Below, piece after piece: positions 1 through 6,244 of a DNA stretch of 30,306 nucleotides. Numbering within the stretch: the stretch's first letter is position 1; each line of letters starts with the position of its first letter. The DNA is from an uncultured Collinsella sp. Its GTDB lineage: Bacteria > Actinomycetota > Coriobacteriia > Coriobacteriales > Coriobacteriaceae. The notes beneath the pieces were generated by a model. It saw only the letters and a list, made by a program, of their open reading frames with translations, did no database searches and was not told where the DNA came from. The position numbers were made by a program, and so were the translations under genes. The DNA lies in contig URTW01000001.1 in the NCBI GenBank assembly GCA_900550815.1, positions 1 to 30,306 on the forward strand, written 5' to 3'.

Positions 1-826
1 GGGGGTGCGTGGTGCCGGTGGGTGGCACTGTCTCGGCGGGGTTCGTTATCTCGGGCGAGGTGGTCTTATCTGCCGCGGCCTTTGCCTCTTCGTATGCTTT
101 GCAGGCGTCATCATAGGCCGCTTGCGCCTTTTCCAAATCGCCGAGGAGCGCATTTCGCTTGGCTATGTCCTCGTCGATGTGGGCTTTAGCTTCCTCTGCC
201 TCACTTTCGAAATGCTGAACCTGTTTTTCCTGGCTTTCGAGCCGGCGTTGGTAGCGGTGAAGATCATCTTCACAAGATTTTTCTCGCCTTTCTGCCGACA
301 TGATCTCACTGCGCAACTGCTTTATTTGCTCCTTAATAGCTGTGCTGGACTCCTCGTCGCCGAGTGCTTCAAGTGCCTTATCCAATTCTGCCTGAAGGCC
401 GCTTGTCCGGTTGTGGGCCTCATCGTATTTGGCTTGGGCTGCATCGATGTCCGCTTGCATGGTGGGAAGGAGTTCCCTCTCTTCGGCGGCTTGCGCCGCC
501 ATCTTGTCGCGGAGCTCTTGAAAACGGGCAATGTCATCATTGAATCTCGCAATTTTCTCGGGACTTGCGGCGTTTTTTGCGGCCTCGAGGTTTTTGAGCG
601 CTTCCTGCATGACTGCATACGCTTTTTCTTTTGCGGCGGCCGCGTCTTCTGTCTGCGGGGCGCCCGAATTGCCGTTGGCGGCGCTCGTCTGCGAAACGGC
701 CGCACCGGTGGGGGAGCTGGTTTCTGCCGCGATCGCCGTTGCGGGGGCGATTCCCGCGACAAGTGCCGCGGAAAGGGCGATGCCCACAGTTGCTCGTCTT
801 GCTCTTCTTGCGAGAATGTCGTTCAT
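1..826 (-). CDS. Secreted coiled-coil protein, C-terminal part beyond window
   Basis: This frame reads leftward from an ATG at 826 to the window edge, giving 275 codons with no stop, so the 3' end is missing. A GAGGTG Shine-Dalgarno lies 6-7 bases before the ATG. Residues 1-35 form a signal peptide: Arg-rich start (MNDILARRARRATVG), a hydrophobic core, and a likely cut after Ala-Ile-Ala. A short Ser/Ala/Gly-rich linker follows, then from about residue 65 to 250 a nearly uninterrupted Glu/Lys/Ala/Gln-rich heptad pattern typical of a long coiled coil. The visible end is Pro/Thr-rich (near TNPAETVPPTGTTHP), as in wall-spanning linkers before an anchor or enzyme domain. I do not recognise a family. 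It could be a wall-anchored surface protein or the coiled-coil arm of a cell-wall hydrolase. Export is well supported; function is unknown. Confidence 0.75.
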   Translation of the reverse strand, partial: MNDILARRARRATVGIALSAALVAGIAPATAIAAETSSPTGAAVSQTSAANGNSGAPQTEDAAAAKEKAYAVMQEALKNLEAAKNAASPEKIARFNDDIARFQELRDKMAAQAAEERELLPTMQADIDAAQAKYDEAHNRTSGLQAELDKALEALGDEESSTAIKEQIKQLRSEIMSAERREKSCEDDLHRYQRRLESQEKQVQHFESEAEEAKAHIDEDIAKRNALLGDLEKAQAAYDDACKAYEEAKAAADKTTSPEITNPAETVPPTGTTHP

Positions 827-876
827 CTCGGCACCTCATTTCAAGGGTCGGCGACTAACCTGGTAGCACTAATGCA

Positions 877-885
877 AGTATACCA
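877..885 (-). promoter_or_regulatory. Extended -10 promoter element for the coiled-coil protein gene
   Basis: On the minus strand the sequence reads TGGTATACT, a TGn extended -10 with TATACT. It places a start of transcription near 870, about 44 bases before the ATG at 826. No good -35 is visible, which is tolerable for extended -10 promoters. The assignment is by motif only. Confidence 0.4.
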
Positions 886-962
886 AGTGGTCGACCCGAC
901 ACTGGCTGGGTGTGCGCGTCTACACCTCTGAAAACTGAATCCCGTTAGAAATGACGAGTTGT

Positions 963-991
963 TTGCGCTTCTTTTGGGTACGCCGTACTAT
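963..991 (+). promoter_or_regulatory. Candidate promoter of the ABC exporter operon
   Basis: TTGCGC (963-968) and TACTAT (986-991) are 17 bases apart and about 45 bases before the first ATG. A perfect 8-bp palindrome, ATTCGAAT (996-1003), lies next to the expected start of transcription and could be an operator half. This is moderate to weak motif evidence. Confidence 0.35.
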
Positions 992-1035
992 CATGATTCG
1001 AATTGAATGTGGATGATGATAGGGAGCGCCTATTT

Positions 1036-2907
1036 ATGATTGAGCTGCTCAGGCGTTTTGGTGGTAAGTTTCGCCGGTATATGGTGATTGGTCCTGCGTG
1101 CAAGCTGGTCGAAGTGATCTTTGACCTGCTGACGCCGCTGGTGATTGCCCGGATGATCGATAGAGGTATCGGCGCGCACGATGTCAACGCCGTCGTCCAC
1201 TACGGTATGCTGCTTGGCGCTATGGCTGTGATCGGCATCTCGTTTACGCTCATCTGCCAAAAGATGGCGGCGCTGACCTCGCAGGGCATGGGTACCGATA
1301 TCCGTGGTGCGCTTTACCAACACATCAATAAGCTGAGCTACGCCGAGCTCGACCGCTTTGGCACGCCGTCGCTCATCACCCGCATCACCAACGACGTCAA
1401 CCAGGTGCAGCTTGCCGTGGCACTGGGCGTACGCATGCTCATCCGCTGGCCCTTCCTGGCGGTGGGCTCCATGTGCGCGGCCCTTGCCAACGCCCATAAG
1501 CTCGGCATCATCATTTTTATCTGCACGCCCGCCATCGGCCTGGTGTTTTGGTTTGTCATGGCGCGCTGCATTCCGTACTACAAGCAGCTGCAGGCAAAGC
1601 TCGACCGCATTGCGCTCATTTGCCGCGAGGGGCTTTCGGGCACCCGCGTGGTTCGCGCCTTTGTGCGCGGAGACCACGAGCGTGAGCGCTTTGCCCAAGC
1701 CGCCGACGACCAGGCCCATACCGCCATCGCGGTGGGCAAGCTCTCGTCGATCCTTAACCCCGTAACGTTTTTGGTGATGAACCTGGGCGTGTGCGCCATC
1801 CTGTGGGTGGGCGGCATCCAGGTCAACGTGGGTGAGCTTACGCAGGGCCAGGTCATGGCATTTGTGAACTACATGACGCAGACCCTGACCTCCATCGTGT
1901 ACGTCGCCAACCTGGTCGTTGTCTTTACCAAGGCGAGCGCCAGCGCGTCGCGCATCAATGAGGTGCTCATCTGCGAGCCGAGCATCACCGACGAGGGCAA
2001 CCAGCCGGGCGCACTGCCCGAGCCGGGCAATGTCGCTCCAGTCCCTGCGCTGAGCTTTGACCATGCGAGCTTTTCGTTTGGCGCGGGCGCGGCAAATGCC
2101 GTGAGCGATGTGACCTTGGAGCTCCCGCTGGGCAAAACGCTCGGCATTATCGGCGGCACGGGTAGCGGCAAGTCCACGCTCGTCTCGCTTATCCCGCGCC
2201 TGTACGATGCGAGCACCGGCAGCGTGAGCGTGATGGGTGCCGACGTGCGCACCTGGCCGCTCGACCAGCTGCGCCGTGTGGTCGCGACCGTTCCGCAGCG
2301 CGCGTCGCTCGTGAGCGGCACGATTCGCAGCAACCTAATCTGGCGCGACGATGCGGCAACCGACGATGAGCTTTGGGCGGCGCTCGATATGGCGCAGGCG
2401 AGCGAGTTCGTGCGCAAAAAACCTCAAGGTCTGGACGCGCCGGTCGAGGCGGGTGGCAAGAACTTTAGCGGTGGCCAGCGCCAGCGCCTGACCATCGCAC
2501 GTGCTCTGGTGGGCTCTCCGCAGGTCCTAATCATGGATGACTCTGCCTCGGCGCTCGACTTTAAGACCGATGCGGCGCTTCGTCATGCCATTCGCGAGCG
2601 CAGCGTGCGCGGTGCCGCCGAGGGTGGGCTGCCGCTCACGACGGTCATTGTGAGCCAGCGCGTCTCGACCGTGCGCGACGCCGACATGATCTGCGTACTC
2701 GACCACGGCTCGGTTGCGGGCCTGGGCACGCACGATGAGCTGTACGCGACCTGCCAGCTCTACCGCGAGATCTGCCAGTCACAGCTTCGCCGCGAGGAGC
2801 TCGAGGGCCAGCAGGGGAGTACGGCGTCCGCGTCTGCTCCAAGTCCCGCGCCCGCCCCAGGTGCCGCGTGCGCCCCCGCATCCGTCCGCGCAAAGGAGGG
2901 CTGCTAA
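1036..2907 (+). CDS. ABC exporter subunit with degenerate ATP site
   Basis: Half-transporter of about 623 residues: six membrane helices followed by one ATPase domain, the layout of multidrug-type (LmrC/BmrC/TM287-like) exporters. The ATPase has Walker A GGTGSGKS (about 373-380) and signature FSGGQ (477-481). Its Walker B ends in Asp-Asp, with Asp502 where the catalytic Glu should be, and Gln541 replaces the switch His (SQRVST). Those losses mark the non-hydrolysing subunit of a heterodimer; the next gene supplies the canonical residues. I chose ATG 1036 because AGGGAG lies about 10 bases upstream; a TTG at 1003 is in frame but lacks a ribosome site. The C-terminus carries a Pro/Ala/Ser-rich tail of about 30 residues unusual for the family. 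The stop TAA directly abuts the next ATG. The substrate cannot be told from sequence. Confidence 0.9.
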   Translation: MIELLRRFGGKFRRYMVIGPACKLVEVIFDLLTPLVIARMIDRGIGAHDVNAVVHYGMLLGAMAVIGISFTLICQKMAALTSQGMGTDIRGALYQHINKLSYAELDRFGTPSLITRITNDVNQVQLAVALGVRMLIRWPFLAVGSMCAALANAHKLGIIIFICTPAIGLVFWFVMARCIPYYKQLQAKLDRIALICREGLSGTRVVRAFVRGDHERERFAQAADDQAHTAIAVGKLSSILNPVTFLVMNLGVCAILWVGGIQVNVGELTQGQVMAFVNYMTQTLTSIVYVANLVVVFTKASASASRINEVLICEPSITDEGNQPGALPEPGNVAPVPALSFDHASFSFGAGAANAVSDVTLELPLGKTLGIIGGTGSGKSTLVSLIPRLYDASTGSVSVMGADVRTWPLDQLRRVVATVPQRASLVSGTIRSNLIWRDDAATDDELWAALDMAQASEFVRKKPQGLDAPVEAGGKNFSGGQRQRLTIARALVGSPQVLIMDDSASALDFKTDAALRHAIRERSVRGAAEGGLPLTTVIVSQRVSTVRDADMICVLDHGSVAGLGTHDELYATCQLYREICQSQLRREELEGQQGSTASASAPSPAPAPGAACAPASVRAKEGC

Positions 2908-4767
2908 ATGAATCCGTACACTTCCTCCGGTTCGGTCGCCACGATGACGGCCAACGTGTCCGGTAACGATAACCTCAACGACCTGAGCGACAGTCCGCGC
3001 CAGTCCGGCGATCCCGAGCGCTATCCCGCCGGCGCGGTGACCCGCCGCCTGCTGGGCTATGTTCGCCCGCATCGCGTCTCGTTTGCGGCATCGTTTTTGA
3101 GCGCTGCCGTCTCGGTTATCTTGCAGCTCTACACGCCCATCCTCATTGGTGAGGGCATCGACCAGATCGTTGCCGCCGGGCGGGTGGACTTTGACGCGCT
3201 GCTGCCGCTCGTTACCAAGCTCGCGATTGTCGTGGTGGGCGCGGCGGCCTTCCAGTGGCTGCAGGGCTATTGCGTCAACCGCTTGTCCTACGAGACGGTG
3301 CGCGACATGCGCGTGGAGGCGAGCGATAAGCTCAGTCGCATGCCGCTCAGCTTTATCGACAGCCACGCCCACGGCGACCTTATGAGCCGTGTGGTCAACG
3401 ATGTCGACCAAGTGGGCGACGGTCTGCTTCAGGGCTTTACCCAGCTTTTCACCGGTGTTATCACCATCGTTGGCACGCTCGCGTTTATGCTCTCCATTAA
3501 CCTGACCATGACGCTCGTGGTGGTGCTCGTCACGCCGCTTTCCATTTTTGCAGCCGGCGCCATCGCCAAGCTTTCCAACAAAAGCTTTACGGCACAGCAG
3601 CGCATTCAAGGCCAGCTCGGTGGCCATATCGAGGAGTATGTGGGCGTGCAAAAGCTTGTCGACGCCTTTGCCTATGGCCCCAATGCGCAGCTGCGCTTTG
3701 ATGCCCTTAACGCCGAGCTCTATACGGCAGGCGAGCGCGCGCAGTTTATGGGCTCGCTCTCCAACCCCGGCACGCGCTTTATCAATAACATCATCTATGC
3801 CGTGGTCGCTGTGATCGGCTGCGTGGGCGTGATCACGGGCGTGCCGGCGGCGCTTACGGTGGGCGGCGTGCAGATCTTCCTGTCCTATGCCAACCAGTAC
3901 ACCAAGCCGTTCAACGAGGTCACCAACGTTATTACGCAGATCCAGACCGCGTATGCCTCGGCGCGCCGCATGTTTGCACTGCTCGATGCCCGCGAGCAGG
4001 AACCCGATGCGTCGGACGCCGTAGAGCTTGCCGCCCCGCAGGGCGAGGTGACCTTTGATCACGTGGACTTTAGCTATGTGCCCGACCGCAAGCTGCTGCA
4101 GGATATCTGCATCGAGGCCAAGCCCGGCATGCGCTTTGCCCTGGTCGGTCCCACGGGCTGCGGAAAGACAACGCTCATCAATCTGCTGCTGCGTTTTTAC
4201 GATATCGATGCCGGCCGCATCATGGTCGATGGCCGGTCTTCGCGTGACTACACGCGTGCAAGCCTGCGCCGCGCCTTTGGCATGGTGCTGCAGGACACCT
4301 GGCTGTTCGAGGGCACGGTGGCGGAAAACATCGCTTACGGTTGCCCAGATGCCACGCGCGAGCAGGTTATCGAAGCCGCCAAGCGCGCGCACGCGCACAA
4401 GTTTATCGTGCAGCTGCCAGGCGGCTACGACACGGTGATTGGCGAGGACGGCGGCACGTTTAGTCAGGGCCAAAAGCAGCTGCTGTGCATCGCGCGCGTC
4501 ATGCTCACCGACCCGGCTATCTTGCTGCTGGACGAGGCAACGTCGAGTATCGATACGCGCACCGAGTTGCAGGTGCAGGCGGCGTTCGACGAGCTTATGG
4601 CCGGCCGCACAAGCTTTGTGGTGGCGCACCGCCTGTCGACGATCCGCAACGCCGATTGCATTCTGGTCATGCGCGACGGCCAGATTATCGAGCGCGGCAC
4701 GCACGACGAGCTGCTAGCGGCAGGCGGCTTCTACGCCGAACTCTACCGCAGCCAGTTTGCCCAGTGA
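2908..4767 (+). CDS. ABC exporter subunit with canonical ATP site
   Basis: Partner half-transporter of 619 residues, starting on the base after the preceding stop, with AAAGGAGG 8 bases upstream inside the earlier gene, so the two are translationally coupled. A hydrophilic stretch of about 45 residues precedes six membrane helices. The ATPase domain has Walker A GPTGCGKT (414-421), an intact Walker B with catalytic Glu543 (LLLDEATSS) and switch His574 (VAHRLST). Its own signature is altered to FSQGQ (518-522). That alteration faces the partner's degenerate Walker motifs, so together they form the inactive site while the other site is intact. This is the known asymmetry of heterodimeric exporters. 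Expected role: drug, lipid or peptide export at the cytoplasmic membrane; the substrate is unknown. Confidence 0.92.
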   Translation: MNPYTSSGSVATMTANVSGNDNLNDLSDSPRQSGDPERYPAGAVTRRLLGYVRPHRVSFAASFLSAAVSVILQLYTPILIGEGIDQIVAAGRVDFDALLPLVTKLAIVVVGAAAFQWLQGYCVNRLSYETVRDMRVEASDKLSRMPLSFIDSHAHGDLMSRVVNDVDQVGDGLLQGFTQLFTGVITIVGTLAFMLSINLTMTLVVVLVTPLSIFAAGAIAKLSNKSFTAQQRIQGQLGGHIEEYVGVQKLVDAFAYGPNAQLRFDALNAELYTAGERAQFMGSLSNPGTRFINNIIYAVVAVIGCVGVITGVPAALTVGGVQIFLSYANQYTKPFNEVTNVITQIQTAYASARRMFALLDAREQEPDASDAVELAAPQGEVTFDHVDFSYVPDRKLLQDICIEAKPGMRFALVGPTGCGKTTLINLLLRFYDIDAGRIMVDGRSSRDYTRASLRRAFGMVLQDTWLFEGTVAENIAYGCPDATREQVIEAAKRAHAHKFIVQLPGGYDTVIGEDGGTFSQGQKQLLCIARVMLTDPAILLLDEATSSIDTRTELQVQAAFDELMAGRTSFVVAHRLSTIRNADCILVMRDGQIIERGTHDELLAAGGFYAELYRSQFAQ

Positions 4768-4795
4768 GCAAGCCCGTGGTGCAAATTAATCAATC

Positions 4796-4835
4796 GACAG
4801 ACGGTGGTTTACATCTGTCACGTTAGTACTAAGAT
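4796..4835 (+). promoter_or_regulatory. Promoter with palindromic operators upstream of the flavodoxin gene
   Basis: TTTACA (4808-4813) and TAAGAT (4830-4835) are 16 bases apart, a good sigma-70-type promoter starting near 4842. Two inverted repeats overlap it: GACAGA (4796-4801) with TCTGTC (4814-4819), and the perfect 10-mer TTAGTACTAA (4823-4832) covering the spacer and -10. Their placement suggests repressor sites. No regulator gene is adjacent. Confidence 0.5.
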
Positions 4836-4887
4836 ATTCATCTAATAAATTGCATTAGTGGCTTTAGTTTTGGGGGAAACGAGCAAC

Positions 4888-5445
4888 GTGACTATGACAT
4901 GCTCTTTGGTGGTCAACAGCAAGAGCGGTAATACCAGGATGGTTTCGGGCGCGATCAAGCGCACTCTGCAGGCTGCGGGCGTTGAGTTTGTCCATGCCGC
5001 GGCGTTGAGCGACGATGCGGATGCAGATCAGGTTGCGCTCGAGGCGCAGGGCGCCTGCGCTGCCGATACGGTGCTCGTTGGCTTTTGGTGCGACAAGGGC
5101 GCATGCACGCCTTCGGTCGCGGCGTTGCTCTCCGCCTTGCACGGCAAGCGCGTCTTTCTGTTTGGTACCTGCGGTTTTGGTGCTGATCAGAGCTATTACC
5201 AGCAGATTATCGATCGCGTGACCTCCAATTTGGCCGATGATGCCGAGCTGGCGGGCTGGGCGATGTGCCAGGGCAAGATGGGTCCCGCGGTCAAGCAGCG
5301 CTACGAGGCCATGCTCGAGCAAGATCCCGACAACGCCCGATTTAAGATGCTGCTCGACAACTGGGTTGCCGCAAAGGATCACCCCACCAAGGATGATCTG
5401 GACAACATGGCTGAAGCCGCCAAGAAGGCCGTGCTGGGGGAGTAG
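4888..5445 (+). CDS. Flavodoxin-like protein
   Basis: About 185 residues, cytosolic. The N-terminus forms the first strand and phosphate loop of a flavodoxin fold (LVVNSKSGNTRMV, loop about 10-16). Later strands read VLVGFWCDKG and RVFLFGTCGFG, where long-chain flavodoxins hold the isoalloxazine ring. The C-terminal helices are Asp/Lys-rich. Flavodoxin-fold proteins bind FMN and pass electrons to a partner reductase. I chose GTG 4888 because GGGGGA sits 10 bases upstream; an ATG at 4894 and a GTG at 4858 are in frame alternatives. It has its own promoter and stands alone. Gut bacteria use a flavodoxin-like protein (BilS) with bilirubin reductase BilR, but no bilR is in the window, so that identity is only a possibility. 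Confidence 0.8.
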   Translation: MTMTCSLVVNSKSGNTRMVSGAIKRTLQAAGVEFVHAAALSDDADADQVALEAQGACAADTVLVGFWCDKGACTPSVAALLSALHGKRVFLFGTCGFGADQSYYQQIIDRVTSNLADDAELAGWAMCQGKMGPAVKQRYEAMLEQDPDNARFKMLLDNWVAAKDHPTKDDLDNMAEAAKKAVLGE

Positions 5446-5490
5446 CTCCCATCGCTGACGGCGGTCGGTCCATCTTCTAAATGCAACGCC

Positions 5491-5610
5491 CTCCCGGGCG
5501 CCGGGCACGAAGTTCCCTGCTCTACAGTCCTGGGCAAGACGAAGGCCACATTAAGTGGCCTTCTTTGCGTGCGGAACTCGCGATGAACTTCGTGCCCCGC
5601 CGTCCGGGAG
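5491..5610 (+). ncRNA. Structured 3' element, copy 1 (downstream of flavodoxin gene)
   Basis: Nested pairing starts 45 bases after the flavodoxin stop. The outer stem has CTCCCGG (5491-5497) with CCGGGAG (5604-5610), then a perfect 13-bp helix, GGGCACGAAGTTC (5503-5515) with GAACTTCGTGCCC (5585-5597). The inner hairpin is GAAGGCCAC (5541-5549), loop ATTAA, GTGGCCTTC (5555-5563), followed by TTTGC, and could terminate transcription. The core 5524-5588 recurs at 10582-10646 in the opposite orientation with 61 of 65 bases the same. It is most likely a structured 3'-UTR element and terminator; a small non-autonomous mobile element is an alternative. Confidence 0.55.
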
Positions 5611-5674
5611 GACGCCTCTTTATTGATGGGAGGCCTGATAGGTCGATGGTTCCGTGCCCGGATGCGTCCAAAGT

Positions 5675-6122
5675 GGGACGGGCTTTCCGGACGGGCAGGC
5701 TTTCGAAAAATGCGTCCCGGAATTTGCCTTTGGAATGGGACGTAGTTTCCCGTTGAGGTGCTTTGCGGAAAGTGCATCCCACTCTGGGCGGTCGAAGTGG
5801 GACACACTTTCCCAAAGGCGCTCCAACGGGAAATTGCGTCCCATTATTCGGTCAAGAAACGGGATGCATTTTCCCAATGAGAGCAAAACCGGAAAATGCA
5901 TCCCACAATCAGCCCTCAAAGTGGGACGCCGTTTCCCAATGAGGCTCAAGCGGAAAATGCATCCCGGAATTTGCGCTCAAAGTGGGATGCGGTTTCCGGT
6001 TGAGGGTCTAAGGGGAAAATGCGTCCCAGAATCGACGCTTGAAATGGGATGCAGTATCCCGATGAGGCACTCGACGGAAAATACATCCCAGAAATGGCCT
6101 TTGAGCTGGGATAAGATTTCCG
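5675..6122. repeat. Array of 62-bp palindromic repeat units (7 full plus 1 partial)
   Basis: Left cores of the form GGGAYGCNNTTTCCC start at 5675, 5737, 5799, 5861, 5923, 5984, 6046 and 6108, a step of 62 (once 61). Each is followed by an inverted core, GGAAAATGCRTCCC, ending at 5718, 5780, 5842, 5904, 5965, 6027 and 6089. Each unit can fold into a hairpin with a 15-bp arm and a loop of about 14-16 bases, often containing TGAGG; spacers of about 18 bases separate units. Cores are kept while loops and spacers drift. Frames stay open through the array on both strands only because of the repeat; there is no ribosome site or signal of coding. One isolated pair of the same family occurs at 10421-10471. 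Confidence 0.85.
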
Positions 6123-6140
6123 CGGCATCTCGGATTCTCA

Positions 6141-6218
6141 AAAATGAGACACGCCGTTGGCGAAAATGAGACACGTGATATCGGGCATCGGATGTATCAT
6201 TTGCAAAAATGAGTCCAC
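6141..6218 (+). repeat. Three direct repeats before the surface-protein gene
   Basis: AAAATGAGACACG occurs at 6141-6153 and 6163-6175, 22 bases apart, and a diverged copy (AAAATGAGTCCAC) at 6206-6218, 43 bases further. Spacings are close to two and four helical turns, as for regulator sites on one DNA face. A TATCAT (6195-6200) could be a -10, but no clear -35 is seen. Alternatively this is a remnant of a transposon end with multiple terminal repeats. Confidence 0.45.
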
Positions 6219-6244
6219 TCCACTCGAATAAAGCGAGGTCCCTC

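Noticed and set aside
2779..4704. 641-residue minus-strand open frame opposite the second exporter gene
   Set aside because: It is a GC-bias shadow: its composition is His/Arg/Ala-rich and the opposite strand encodes clear ABC motifs. The same applies to other long antisense frames.
5675..6122. CRISPR array
   Set aside because: The step is regular, but cores alternate in orientation, vary in sequence, and the intervening segments resemble one another; there are no cas genes.
5481..6169. Open frames of 90-170 residues through the repeat region on both strands
   Set aside because: They have no ribosome sites, follow the repeat period, and one shares an apparent protein motif with the region near 10600 only because the structured element is copied.
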